From NCBI RefSeq assembly GCF_017874215.1, contig NZ_JAGGLB010000026.1:86160-150159 (forward strand): DNA of 64,000 nt. The letters run 5' to 3'. The notes beneath the pieces were generated by a model that searched no databases, had not been told where the DNA came from, and saw only the letters and a list, made by a program, of their open reading frames with translations. This DNA is from Paenibacillus eucommiae. GTDB lineage: Bacteria > Bacillota > Bacilli > Paenibacillales > NBRC-103111. The position numbers and the translations under genes are program-made. Of this stretch, positions 42,849-52,879 are shown in pieces (positions within the stretch are counted from its first letter, which is position 1; the number at the start of each line of letters is the position of its first letter).

Positions 42849-44180
42849 ATGAAAAAAACAATGAGCTTGTGTCTAATGGTCATTATATCCATTATATTTT
42901 CAGCCTGTGGTACAACATCCACCCCAAAAGACACACCTGCTACTCAAAATCCCATAAACTCAAATACGGCTTCACCAGCCCAACCCAAAGAAGTGGCGCT
43001 AAAAATCGGTTTGCCTGGCGCCTATGATGTCACCAAGAAAGAAATTATTGACGGTTTCAAGACCAAATACCCTTATATTAAGCTTGAGATCGAGGAAGCA
43101 CCCTGGGGAGATTTTGCTACAAAAATCACTCCTGAATTAGCTGGCGGAACGCCTCCAGACGTATGGTTTCAAGAAAATGCTGTGATTCTAAGCTATGGAA
43201 AGCGCGGCGTGGCGGAGGATTTGATGCCGTACATCGAGAAGGACTTGAAACTGGACGACTATACTTCAGCTTTGTTCGCGGCTAAGACGGAAGACGGAAA
43301 AGTGTGGGGCATTCCTCACGGTTTGAATCCTTCCACGATGATTTATAACAAAAAACTATTCGACGATGCGAAAATTCCGTACCCGACAAAAGACTGGACT
43401 TATGAACAAATGCTGGATATAGCCCGGAAATTAACGAAAGATACAAATGGCGACGGTAAATCCGACGTTTACGGACTGATCGTTACGAGCGCTATTACAA
43501 GCGGCTGGTTTCCGTGGGCGAAGTCTGCTGGAGGGGGGATATTGGATGAGACGAAAACGAAAGCAATTGTCGACGATCCGAAAACGATAGAAGGATTGAA
43601 GCAATGGGTGGATACGATGAAGACAGGCCTCGCCCCCACACCAGATGTGGTGAAGGTGAATGGTGGCGGTGATCAAATGTTCGGACAGGATAAAGTAGCG
43701 ATGATGCCCTTGCAGTACAGTGCTCAAGCTGGTTTAAACAAAAATTTTCCTGATTTGGACTATGATGCGCTTGAAATGCCAATAGGCTGGGATGGCAAAC
43801 GTGTAGTTCCATTGGTGACGAACTCGTGGGTTATTTTTTCCAAAGCGAAGCAGGAAGTCAAAGATGCGGCTTGGGAATTCCTGAAATATTACTTAAGCGA
43901 TGAAGCGCAGCAATTGTTGGCTGCCAGCGGCGCTGCACTGCCGGTGAAAAAATCAGCAATGGAGAAGCTCGATGTGTCAACCAAGCCCCAAAACAAGCTG
44001 GCCTATGCGAACGGGGTTGAGGAAGCAGGCATTACTACCGATGAAAATGCGTCCTGGCAGGAATGGAGATTAGCCGCACAACCGATCTTTACCGATATGT
44101 ATAACATGGTCATTGCCCCTGAAGAAGGAGCGAAACGAATTCAAACGAAAATCCAGGATGTTTTGGATAGAAACAAGTAA
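42849..44180 (+). CDS. ABC sugar transporter substrate-binding lipoprotein
   Basis: A 443-residue extracellular solute-binding protein of family 1 (sugar type). Lipoprotein signal with lipobox IFSAC at about residues 16-20, then a Thr/Pro/Ser-rich linker and the two-domain binding fold (DVWFQENAVI, NPSTMIYNKKLFDDAKIPYP, LVTNSWVIFSKAKQEVKDAAWEFLKYY). GGGGG precedes the start. It delivers a sugar or oligosaccharide to the two permeases encoded next. Confidence 0.95.
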   Translation: MKKTMSLCLMVIISIIFSACGTTSTPKDTPATQNPINSNTASPAQPKEVALKIGLPGAYDVTKKEIIDGFKTKYPYIKLEIEEAPWGDFATKITPELAGGTPPDVWFQENAVILSYGKRGVAEDLMPYIEKDLKLDDYTSALFAAKTEDGKVWGIPHGLNPSTMIYNKKLFDDAKIPYPTKDWTYEQMLDIARKLTKDTNGDGKSDVYGLIVTSAITSGWFPWAKSAGGGILDETKTKAIVDDPKTIEGLKQWVDTMKTGLAPTPDVVKVNGGGDQMFGQDKVAMMPLQYSAQAGLNKNFPDLDYDALEMPIGWDGKRVVPLVTNSWVIFSKAKQEVKDAAWEFLKYYLSDEAQQLLAASGAALPVKKSAMEKLDVSTKPQNKLAYANGVEEAGITTDENASWQEWRLAAQPIFTDMYNMVIAPEEGAKRIQTKIQDVLDRNK

Positions 44181-44210
44181 TGATTTGTTCAGATGTTGGG
44201 AGCGTGCTTC

Positions 44211-45089
44211 GTGCATAAGCAAAATTTCTGGGGATATCTGTTTATTATGCCGTTTCTCATTGGCCTTTTGATTTTTACCGCGTATCCCTTTGTGTATTCT
44301 TTTTATTTAACTTTTACCGACTGGGATATGTTTAACCCGCCCAAATGGATTGGACTCAATAATTGGTCCTTCACGCTAAAGCAAGAGCAGTTCTGGTATT
44401 CGGTTCGAAATGTCTTTTACTTTGCCCTTATTTTTGTACCGCTGCAGGCATTTATCGCTCTGATCATCGCCTATGTATTGAACCAATCCATTAGAGCTAA
44501 AGGCTTTTTTCGGGCTGTATATTTCCTTCCGGTCATCACACCTTGGGTCGCCGGCGGACTTCTATGGAAATGGCTGCTGGACAGCAAATTTGGGCTAGTC
44601 AATACGTTATTAGGTGAAATGGGTATCGGCCCTTTTCAATATTTGGACCATCCATACTGGTGGATTGTCATTGGTATCCTGGCTGTTGTGAGTGTTTGGA
44701 AAGGGATGGGGAGTGCCATGATCATTCTGCTGGCCGGTATGCAAAGCATTTCCAAAGACTTGTTAGAGGCAGCAGAAATTGATGGAGCAACGCGTTGGAA
44801 GAAATTTTCAAGAATCGTCTTTCCGCTCGTTTCTCCTATGGTGTTCCTTGTGCTAATCACATCTTCAATTGCTTCATTCCAAGCATTTGACGTCTTTCTG
44901 GTCATGCTGGATTCACCTAATATTGTTAAGGACGAATTGCTAACCACCAATATACTTATTTATCGCGATGCCTTTCTGTTATTTAAAATGGGATCCGCCT
45001 CTGCAATGTCATGGACACTCTTCCTCTTTATTCTCATCATTACGTTGTTCCAGAAGCAGTTCGAGAAGAGGTGGGTTCATTATGATTAA
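44211..45089 (+). CDS. ABC sugar permease, MalF/UgpA type
   Basis: About 292 residues with six membrane segments and the permease EAA loop (LLEAAEIDGATRWKKFSRIVFPL). The frame has an ATG at 44193 without a site, whereas GGGAG (44198-44202) lies 8 nt before GTG 44211, so GTG is preferred. The next permease gene overlaps its end by 8 nt. No ATPase gene is present in the locus; a shared MsmX-type ATPase encoded elsewhere is expected, as is usual in Firmicutes. Confidence 0.92.
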   Translation: MHKQNFWGYLFIMPFLIGLLIFTAYPFVYSFYLTFTDWDMFNPPKWIGLNNWSFTLKQEQFWYSVRNVFYFALIFVPLQAFIALIIAYVLNQSIRAKGFFRAVYFLPVITPWVAGGLLWKWLLDSKFGLVNTLLGEMGIGPFQYLDHPYWWIVIGILAVVSVWKGMGSAMIILLAGMQSISKDLLEAAEIDGATRWKKFSRIVFPLVSPMVFLVLITSSIASFQAFDVFLVMLDSPNIVKDELLTTNILIYRDAFLLFKMGSASAMSWTLFLFILIITLFQKQFEKRWVHYD

Positions 45090-45918
45090 AACTCATTTTC
45101 TCAAAAACAGTTTGTTTTACTTTATTATTTGTCTGGGAGCTTTAGTGATGTTAGTCCCCTTCTATTGGCTTGTAGCGACGTCCTTAAAAACTGGAGGGGC
45201 CATACTGAAATTGCCGCCACAATGGTTTCCGAATCCAATCACATGGGAAAACTACGCTACCGCGTGGTCCAAAGTTAATTTTGCCCGTTATACCTTTAAT
45301 AGTGCCTTGATTGTCGTGATTGATATGGTGGGTGTACTGCTATCTTGTTCGATGGTTGCTTTTGGGTTTGCTATGTTCAATTTTAAGTTTAAGAAGCTAA
45401 TTATTATGGTTATGCTGGCGACGATGATGCTTCCTTCCCAGGTGACCTCGATTCCAACTTATTTTATCTGGAAAAACTTTGGGGCGCTCAACAGCTACTT
45501 TCCCCTTACGGTTCCAAGCTTTTTGGGAGGGGCATTTGGTATATTTTTAGTGCATCAGCATTATAAAAGTTTGCCGAGAGAGCTGTATGAAGCAGCACTA
45601 ATTGACGGTTTCAGTCCGTGGGGAGTTCTATGGAGAATTTATTTTCCCTTATCGAAACCTGTGCTTTCAGCGCTTGGAGTATTCACATTTATAGGAGCAT
45701 GGAGCAATACCTACGGCCCTTTGCTTTATCTGCATGATAAGAAGCTGTATACCTTGCCACTGGGTCTTTTGTATTTGAACTCCGCTGGCTCGGATTCCGT
45801 TCATATCCCGCTCATTATGGCTGGAGCTGTCATTATTACACTGCCGGTTGTCATCGTATTTTTGTTCGCTCAGCGACATTTTGTACAAGGGCTGGCTTCA
45901 ACTGGGGTGAAGGGATAA
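45082..45918 (+). CDS. ABC sugar permease, MalG/UgpE type
   Basis: A 278-residue permease with six membrane segments and EAA loop (LYEAALIDGFSPWGVLWRIYFPL). The open frame extends upstream, but AGAGGTGGG before the ATG at 45082 and the family start (MIKTHFLKNSLFYF) fix the beginning there, overlapping the previous gene. Completes the importer with the lipoprotein and the MalF-type permease. It ends 64 nt before the beta-helix protein gene. Confidence 0.94.
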   Translation: MIKTHFLKNSLFYFIICLGALVMLVPFYWLVATSLKTGGAILKLPPQWFPNPITWENYATAWSKVNFARYTFNSALIVVIDMVGVLLSCSMVAFGFAMFNFKFKKLIIMVMLATMMLPSQVTSIPTYFIWKNFGALNSYFPLTVPSFLGGAFGIFLVHQHYKSLPRELYEAALIDGFSPWGVLWRIYFPLSKPVLSALGVFTFIGAWSNTYGPLLYLHDKKLYTLPLGLLYLNSAGSDSVHIPLIMAGAVIITLPVVIVFLFAQRHFVQGLASTGVKG

Positions 45919-45982
45919 TAGCATTGCTGATAAAAGGGAACATTCTCTTGTCTGAAAATACAATTGAAGGAGAGATAGCTAC

Positions 45983-48181
45983 ATGTCGGAAGATTCAAGA
46001 ATAAGCAGGAGAAAGTTGCTAGCTTCTTTGGGAGTGGCAGGTGCTGTATTAGCGACTGATAGTTTGCTTAAAGGCGGTGTGTTAGGATTAGCTGGTCGAA
46101 CGGAACGCTCAGCCGCTGCGGCTGTTTACGGATCTGACCAGACAGTAACCGGCGCCGTGTACGGATCGAATCCTGTTGAACTCGATATACATGCGAATCT
46201 GATCACGGTTTCCACGGTTGCCGACTTGTCAACGAAGTCGATTGATGATGCTGCGCTTATTTTGGTTTCGGATCCTGATCGGGGCGGTATATTTTCTTAC
46301 TCAACGAATGTTACACCGATAGATAACGGCATTGTGTTCGGCGCTTCCGACGGCAACAGATGGATTAGACTTGGCGGCGAAACCCAGCCTGTCAACGTAA
46401 AATGGTTTGGGGCAAAGGGCGATGGGACGACGAATGATACGGCACAAATACAAGCTGCTCTAAACGGATATGCAGCGGTCTATATGCCAGCATCTACATA
46501 TTTGGTTTCCGGCCTAAACGTATCAGGGGGGCGGAAAATATATACAGATGGTGCTGCAACAATCTTAAAGCAAACAGCTGGAACGCCAATTGGAACCCGA
46601 ATCTTACTGGTTGCAGGGAGTCAAGTTTCAATCGGCTTGATGTCCTACGAGGGAAACATCGCGACCGATACCAATGAACAAAATCATGCCTTGGCCATTA
46701 TCGCAACGACAACGGATCTGGAAAATATCGAAGTCGAAGGCGTTATTGCCCGCAGCATTAGGGGTGATGCTCTTTACATCGGAGGAGGCTACACGGCGGA
46801 CACGTTCAGGCCAAGAAATATTTCGGTAGGACTTGTTTATTCCGAAAATGTGTACCGCAATGGTGTAAGCATCACATCCGGAGAAAATATTCATATTCAA
46901 ACCTGCAAATCGATTAAAGCCGGCTTGTTTGGGGTGGACATCGAATCCAACGCAAATAAGATTATAGGCGTTACATTCGGGTCATTGGAGACATCAAGCC
47001 TGGGAATCATAGGGCACGGCACAGAATCGCCGGCAACAAATATAAAAATTGACAATTTAATCATCGATGGATCGTTAAACAACGGGGTCATTGTGGACTA
47101 TCCTACTAATGATGTACTAGTCAATAGTGGAATTGTGTTCAGAAATGCTATGAATAATGAATTTGGCACTGTAAAAATATCCAATACGAGCAGATATGCA
47201 ATCGAATCGTTAAAATCCGGCACTCAAGACGGCTATTGCGATACTATCGTTTTTCATTCACTCCATATTGAAAGCTGTGCATTAACGGACTCATCAGCGC
47301 TAGGGTATATAGTTACAGGAGCCATTAATAATTTTATTGTGCATTCCGGATCAGCGCTTTTTGCCAGCGGAGAAACAACAAAGGCATTGTTGTTTAATTG
47401 TAAATCGCAAACTCCTTTGAAAATAAACAATTTTACGCTGACAAACGGAGTTTTCGGCAGAGAAGTTTGGGCACATATCTACAAATGCAGAATAAATGTT
47501 CCAGATGCAAATGTATTAACAAACGCCAAAGCAGGTTCAATTCTGAGCGGCTGCACGATTGTTTCTTGTTTGAGGCTGTTAAGCTACTGCGAGACTTGTG
47601 TCATCGAATATAACGACATTTCTTATACGTTTGCCCTGTATGTGAATAATACCTATTCCAGACATTATGAGCTCGGCAATAAAATTAACGGGATCCAAAA
47701 TGTAGTTGTAACAGGTGTTTCATACCCGACTGCGGGAACCTGGTTAAAAGGCGATCGGGTTAATAATACGAATCCGACGATTGGACAGCCGATATCATGG
47801 ACGTGTACGACCGGAGGAACACCAGGAGTATGGTCGCCGGATGCTACTGCTGGTGGAGAAACGCTGGCTGCCGTTACGGCCAAAGGCGGTGTAACCACAT
47901 CGGACGTTACGATTAATGCGGCATTAGCGGCCGATCGGCTTATGATTAAAGAAGGTGCTAATAAAACGATGGGGGTGGCCGCTCTAGCCTCTGGAACCGT
48001 TACAATCAATACGACTGCTGTAACTGTGAATAGTCGAATATTTGTAACCCCGGGTCCTAATGGAACGTTGAATGGAAGCGTAAGAGTTTCATCCATAATA
48101 CCGGGAGTCTCATTTAAAATAACATCTACACATAGTCTGGACTCAGCAGACATCTTTTGGTTTATGGTGCAGGCTTATTAA
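45983..48181 (+). CDS. Tat-exported beta-helix (pectate lyase-like) protein
   Basis: A 732-residue protein. A twin-arginine signal (SRISRRKLLASLGVAGAVLA) is followed near residue 130 by VKWFGAKGDGTTNDTAQIQAAL, the entry segment of pectate-lyase-superfamily and phage tail-spike right-handed beta helices. The parallel-helix body extends to about 560. The C-terminal 170 residues (GQPISWTCTTGG, VTLAAVTAKGG-like, GPNGTLNGSVRVSSIIPG) resemble tail-spike/tail-fibre endings rather than a bacterial enzyme tail. GGAGAG precedes the start. Its place after the sugar ABC importer suggests it cleaves or binds a polysaccharide outside the cell. Catalytic residues are not obvious. Confidence 0.85.
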   Translation: MSEDSRISRRKLLASLGVAGAVLATDSLLKGGVLGLAGRTERSAAAAVYGSDQTVTGAVYGSNPVELDIHANLITVSTVADLSTKSIDDAALILVSDPDRGGIFSYSTNVTPIDNGIVFGASDGNRWIRLGGETQPVNVKWFGAKGDGTTNDTAQIQAALNGYAAVYMPASTYLVSGLNVSGGRKIYTDGAATILKQTAGTPIGTRILLVAGSQVSIGLMSYEGNIATDTNEQNHALAIIATTTDLENIEVEGVIARSIRGDALYIGGGYTADTFRPRNISVGLVYSENVYRNGVSITSGENIHIQTCKSIKAGLFGVDIESNANKIIGVTFGSLETSSLGIIGHGTESPATNIKIDNLIIDGSLNNGVIVDYPTNDVLVNSGIVFRNAMNNEFGTVKISNTSRYAIESLKSGTQDGYCDTIVFHSLHIESCALTDSSALGYIVTGAINNFIVHSGSALFASGETTKALLFNCKSQTPLKINNFTLTNGVFGREVWAHIYKCRINVPDANVLTNAKAGSILSGCTIVSCLRLLSYCETCVIEYNDISYTFALYVNNTYSRHYELGNKINGIQNVVVTGVSYPTAGTWLKGDRVNNTNPTIGQPISWTCTTGGTPGVWSPDATAGGETLAAVTAKGGVTTSDVTINAALAADRLMIKEGANKTMGVAALASGTVTINTTAVTVNSRIFVTPGPNGTLNGSVRVSSIIPGVSFKITSTHSLDSADIFWFMVQAY

Positions 48182-48232
48182 TCCACGGGCTATTTGATGA
48201 TAACGATCTTTGGGGGATATGGAGGGGATTTA

Positions 48233-50368
48233 TTGAAACGGATGGGTATGAAGGAGAAGGCAGTATGCTATTTGGTGATGGGGTGTCTTCTGATCCAGAT
48301 GCTAGGGATTGGCAAGTCTGTACATGCTGCTGAAGAAGTATGGGAAGTGAATCTTCTGAAAAATGCAAGTATGGAAGAAATTGAAGGTGGATTCCCAGCT
48401 AGTTGGGATGCTCTTAACGGTTGGAATAACCCGGAGGTGGCCTATACGACGGAAACCTCCCATACAGGCAATACCAGCGTCGTTGTAGAAACCTATAAGA
48501 CGACCAATCCTTGGACCTCGCAAATGGTTAATGTCAATGCGGATACTCTGTATGAAGCTTCTACCTGGCTTAAATCCTCTGGGATTGCGGGCAGAGGAGC
48601 TGCAATTAAAGTTGAATTTTTCAAGGCACCGGAGAAAACGAACGAGAATTACTTAAGTGGAGTTGAAAGCAGTTTTGTTCAGGATGTTACGGGAAATTGG
48701 CAGTATCTTTCTTTTCAGCTGAAAGCGCCTGCTAACGCCAAAGTTGCCTATGTGTATTTAAGGCTTTATGGAACAGGGAAGGTTTATTTTGACGATGCAT
48801 CGTTCAAGGCTCTCAAACCGAAGCCAATGACGGAACTTGCGACGGATCAAATTTTTTATTATCCCGATCAGACAGAAGGAAATGTTAAGGCAAGCTTATA
48901 CCCGGAGGGTGGAACCTATGGGGATAAACTCGCTGACATGCGTATTTCTAATGTGAGTACTGGAGCGGTTATTTCTGAGACAAGTAATATAAGAGCCGAG
49001 GAACAGCTGCAGATTAAGTTCGACCCGAGGAAAATGGTGCTGCAGCAGCCTTATAAAGTGGAGCTCACACTTAAAACCAGCCAACAGGTGGTCTTGGAAC
49101 GGAAAGAAGCTACGATTTATCGCTGGGAGCGTCCTGCTGCATTAACCGAAAACGGAACGATTCTGGTAGACGGAAAGCCCTTCCTCCCTGTGATCGGATT
49201 TCATGTCTACCCCTACGAATATTCTAGAGTGAAGCAGGCTGGGGTGAATACGGTCATCGGGATCTCTACTTATGACCAGAGTGCTCTGAAGGAAGCCCTG
49301 GATATGGCGTATACAAACGGACTGAAGGTCATTGTACCACTTTATCAACGCATGAAAGTGAAGGAAAATAGGGAATCCACCCGAAGTATTGTGGCCGCAT
49401 TAAAAAACCACCCTGCTGTTTTGGCTTGGATGGTCATGGATGAGCCGACAGGTAATCAGAAGTCTATGGAAGAGTTAGTTACAGCCTACACGGTTATTCG
49501 CTCGATCGATAACGTGCATCCTGTATATGTATATGTATATGAATCGTCAACGGATTATTTAGGGAACATGGCAAAAGTTACGGATATACTGGGTACTGGC
49601 GTGTACCCTTTGCCGAAGCAACCTATCACAGAGGTTGGAAATGTAGCTCGGTTGGCTCTATCCGCAGTTAACGGCATGAAACCGGTATGGACAAATGTAC
49701 AAACGTATAGTTTGCCTTTTTCCATTGATTCCACATATTTGCCAAACATCGAAGAGGTTCGTTTTATGACCTATCAGGCATTACTCGCCGGTTCAAAAGG
49801 AATTGCTTATTATTCCTTTCACGACGATAGCTGGTGGCTGGAAGCATCTGAGCTTTGGCAGGGTCTGATCAAGTTCCGCGACGAATTGCAGCTGTTGTCC
49901 GAGCTGATATCTACAACAAAAGCAGCAGAAGATGCTGGGAATCAGGTTCGATGGGCACTTTGGAAAAAGGGCGGGGATGCGTATGCAGTAGTTATAAATG
50001 AAGCTCAGGAAGAGCGGCAGCTTTCCATTCCTGTTCCCTTTGCCCGGTTTCATGCAGAGAGGATTTATGGTGGCAGCGCGCTTCCGTACGATGGGAAAGA
50101 GGGTCAACTGCGGATTAAATTAGGTTCGCAGCAGGCAGCTTTGTATCGAATTTCTCCTGTGGAACTGAGTACGTCGACTATAGATAAGTTATTGAAGCAA
50201 GGCAATCAGCTTTCAAATGAATCGTATTGGCAATTACATTTGCAGCAGGTTTGTAATTATATAAAAACGGCAGTACGAGAGCTTTCCTCTGCGGCTCCAG
50301 ATAGGAAAAAGGTGAACAAGGAGTTGTCGAAAGCATCCCTTGAGCTTGATCAATTGACCAACGGGTAA
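48233..50368 (+). CDS. Secreted glycosidase-like protein with CBM
   Basis: About 711 residues. Signal peptide (MKRMGMKEKAVCYLVMGCLL..., cleavage after VHAAEE). A carbohydrate-binding jelly-roll domain follows (about 35-185, NLLKNASMEEIEGG). After a linker domain comes a TIM-barrel-like region (about 300-640: PVIGFHVYPYEYSRVKQAG, HPAVLAWMVMDEPTGN, AYYSFHDDSWW); Glu in MDEP is a candidate acid/base, as in the protein at 4744. The frame opens at 48194, but GGAGGGG (48221) supports TTG 48233, which gives a normal signal peptide. A terminator follows. Family not assigned. Confidence 0.88.
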   Translation: MKRMGMKEKAVCYLVMGCLLIQMLGIGKSVHAAEEVWEVNLLKNASMEEIEGGFPASWDALNGWNNPEVAYTTETSHTGNTSVVVETYKTTNPWTSQMVNVNADTLYEASTWLKSSGIAGRGAAIKVEFFKAPEKTNENYLSGVESSFVQDVTGNWQYLSFQLKAPANAKVAYVYLRLYGTGKVYFDDASFKALKPKPMTELATDQIFYYPDQTEGNVKASLYPEGGTYGDKLADMRISNVSTGAVISETSNIRAEEQLQIKFDPRKMVLQQPYKVELTLKTSQQVVLERKEATIYRWERPAALTENGTILVDGKPFLPVIGFHVYPYEYSRVKQAGVNTVIGISTYDQSALKEALDMAYTNGLKVIVPLYQRMKVKENRESTRSIVAALKNHPAVLAWMVMDEPTGNQKSMEELVTAYTVIRSIDNVHPVYVYVYESSTDYLGNMAKVTDILGTGVYPLPKQPITEVGNVARLALSAVNGMKPVWTNVQTYSLPFSIDSTYLPNIEEVRFMTYQALLAGSKGIAYYSFHDDSWWLEASELWQGLIKFRDELQLLSELISTTKAAEDAGNQVRWALWKKGGDAYAVVINEAQEERQLSIPVPFARFHAERIYGGSALPYDGKEGQLRIKLGSQQAALYRISPVELSTSTIDKLLKQGNQLSNESYWQLHLQQVCNYIKTAVRELSSAAPDRKKVNKELSKASLELDQLTNG

Positions 50369-50473
50369 GGAAATCTCCGTATGTGCATCAGCGGGAAATG
50401 TTGAATCTTCTTGATCAAATCAAGAGTTTAGTGGTTGAATATTCTGCTTATTGAGAAAATGTTGGATAGCATG

Positions 50474-50521
50474 AAAAGTGACAGTCTAGTACGTATTTCA
50501 CGTACTGGACTGTCACTTTTT
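50474..50521. terminator. Bidirectional terminator at right end of sugar operon
   Basis: AAAAGTGACAGTCTAGTACG pairs with CGTACTGGACTGTCACTTTTT around a TATTTCA loop. A and T tracts on both sides suit both the plus-strand operon and the converging minus-strand gene. Confidence 0.88.
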
Positions 50522-50532
50522 AATTTGTGGGA

Positions 50533-52635
50533 TCAGTCTGAAGAGTAATCAACAACTAACATCAGATAGGTGTCAAGCCGCGGCAGCTCAACTTCTACGT
50601 ATTGTCCATCGTGTGCAAAAGGCAGCGCGTTGTTGGAAGGCAGCACCTTTACTTCAGTTGGCTGTTTATCCCCCAGCTTAACGCGGATATTAATCTTATC
50701 CACAGGTATATTAGGAAGCTCTTTTTGAATATTGACCGCATGTAAAATAAATCTATGGTTTTCTTGCTGATGGAATAAGGTGATTTCTACCGGTTTAGGA
50801 GCGTCAGATTCAAACCATACAGGTTTGTGAAGCAAGCTTTTAATTAGTTGAATAAAGCTTTTTCGCTGTTCTTCTTTTTCCATCAGTTCCAGAGGACCAG
50901 CTGCATAGATGCTTTTGCCTGCGCCATAGTGATTAGCAACGACAGCTGGATGAGTGGTGATGATTTCTGGTGGACTGCTGATGGCAGACGAAAATTGATG
51001 CACGTTAGCGGCGTTTATTTCTGGTAAAACAATGGTCGCTAGTGTTTCTGCTGATTCATGCGCACGAACCACATGCTGATGGCTGTTCAATGTTAATGGA
51101 TATTTCTGTGAATAACCTGGAAGCATAAAGCTGCCTTTATCCGTAGGTGCTATATAGGTATGATTCTCCACTGTTTTTCCAACATACGAAACTCCAAGCA
51201 GTTCTGCAAGCATGAAATCATCATGACGATTCCCTTCATTGTCAAGCAAAGAAGTATTAGCGCTGGCGTAAAGACTGCCCCCTTTTTCCACAAAGCTTCG
51301 GAATGTTTCTACCTCTTCCTGGCTTATCACAAGGAGATCCGGCAATATAATTACCTGGTACTTATCCAGCTCAGCCATGCTGTAGCTATTGATGACACCA
51401 AATGAGATGTTTGCGTTAATTAAGGATTTAGCCGCTGTTAAAGATGCCATGAAATGAGGGGATACGCTCACATCAACATCCTTCGTCGCTCGGGTATTAT
51501 CACGTAAATCAACCAAGGACTCGAAATTCGTGTATATCGCGACATCTTGACAAAAGTCCGAAGCTGGATCCAAATAAGGCTCAAGAGGAATGAGTTCGCT
51601 GAACAATTGACCCATAATGGCGTATGTTTTTTCGTTTAAGGTTCCGATTGGATCGATGGCGTCAATAAATCCGAAAGCTGCGTTATGTGAAATTGTAAGG
51701 TATAGCTGAGTGCGTAAATATTCTTTGGATTTCATAATCGTATGCTCCAATAAATTGGAATCGACTACGGAAGTCATAAATTCAATGGAGTGTTTAGGGT
51801 TAGAGCTGTGAAACAATTTACACGTATAGGTAACAATTAAGGGATCTGAGGATACGTCTCCGCTTAAATAATCATTTTGATTGAAAAATTGTACGTTGCC
51901 ACCACTTTGCCAGCCTACTGAATAGGAGCTGACATTATAGCCCATGGAAATATGCGGTTTGATCTGCTTAGAAGCTTGCGTTAACATCGCTGTGAAATCA
52001 TTTAACCAAGCTTCTCTTCTTCTTTGAAAAGAAACAAAGTCCGGATCCTCCCAGTCAATCGTTCTTGGCAGCTCGCTGCGTCCTGTTTCGTCATAGTATC
52101 TTTTACGGCAGCTTGAACAATAACAGATCGTTTGCGGAAGCAAAATCATGTCGATCCAGAGCCCATCAAAGGTGTAGTTGTTGCATAACTCCTCAAGCTG
52201 CTCCTTAACAAATTCCCGGTAGGGGGAGTTGATGCAGCAGACGCCATAGCGTCCTGGCTGGTCCCACATATAGTCCGCAGTACCTTGCCCCTTGGCATTG
52301 ACAACCCTCCATTCAGGATGGTGATCATAGGCCCATTTCGACCAGATGTTATAGTATACGATTACATTCATGCCTTGATCGTTCGCGGCGGTGGTAATCT
52401 CTTGAATAACGTCTCTTTCCGCCAGCCCTTTATGAACATTTCCTGCTTTGGCAGGGAAGTTGGCAAGCCCGACACATGATGTAGCGTAAATATAGAAACT
52501 CTCTACACGGGCCAATTTCATTAAACGAATATATTCCTGGCTATCAAATTGAGATAGAAAACGTTCGTCCCAGTCCGGAATATGCATATCTACGAGACTT
52601 CGGCGATAGCTCTTTTCAAACCATTGTTTGGCCAC
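50533..52635 (-). CDS. GHL6-like glycoside hydrolase with trimerisation domain
   Basis: A 700-residue protein without a signal peptide. The N-terminal (beta/alpha)8 part (about 20-380: MNVIVYYNIWSKWAYDHHPEW, CINSPYREFVKEQLEEL, FDGLWIDMILLP, CYCSSCRKRYYDE) matches the hypothetical glycosyl hydrolase 6 group; Asp of WIDM is a candidate catalytic residue. The middle (about 395-600) resembles the beta-galactosidase trimerisation domain (YQVIILPDLLVISQEEVETFRSFVEKGG). The start is GTG behind GGAGGG. It converges on the secreted glycosidase-like gene and probably degrades the imported product inside the cell. Confidence 0.85.
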   Translation of the reverse strand: MAKQWFEKSYRRSLVDMHIPDWDERFLSQFDSQEYIRLMKLARVESFYIYATSCVGLANFPAKAGNVHKGLAERDVIQEITTAANDQGMNVIVYYNIWSKWAYDHHPEWRVVNAKGQGTADYMWDQPGRYGVCCINSPYREFVKEQLEELCNNYTFDGLWIDMILLPQTICYCSSCRKRYYDETGRSELPRTIDWEDPDFVSFQRRREAWLNDFTAMLTQASKQIKPHISMGYNVSSYSVGWQSGGNVQFFNQNDYLSGDVSSDPLIVTYTCKLFHSSNPKHSIEFMTSVVDSNLLEHTIMKSKEYLRTQLYLTISHNAAFGFIDAIDPIGTLNEKTYAIMGQLFSELIPLEPYLDPASDFCQDVAIYTNFESLVDLRDNTRATKDVDVSVSPHFMASLTAAKSLINANISFGVINSYSMAELDKYQVIILPDLLVISQEEVETFRSFVEKGGSLYASANTSLLDNEGNRHDDFMLAELLGVSYVGKTVENHTYIAPTDKGSFMLPGYSQKYPLTLNSHQHVVRAHESAETLATIVLPEINAANVHQFSSAISSPPEIITTHPAVVANHYGAGKSIYAAGPLELMEKEEQRKSFIQLIKSLLHKPVWFESDAPKPVEITLFHQQENHRFILHAVNIQKELPNIPVDKINIRVKLGDKQPTEVKVLPSNNALPFAHDGQYVEVELPRLDTYLMLVVDYSSD

Positions 52636-52879
52636 AAGTAGCCCTCCTGTGATTAATTATATATCATATATACTATATGAAAAATATACGGTTTAACTGG
52701 TGTGTTGTCAATAGAAGAAATCGATATCTTTTTTCTCTGAGAGATTCTAAAAGATTCTAAAAACATATCGCAAGTGCTTGTTTGTTTATAGGATATATCT
52801 ATTAAATAATAATTTTTAGGTATTTATTCTTTATAACACTCCTGTGATATGCTTTGTTAAATGGAGGAGGGGTTTGGGG

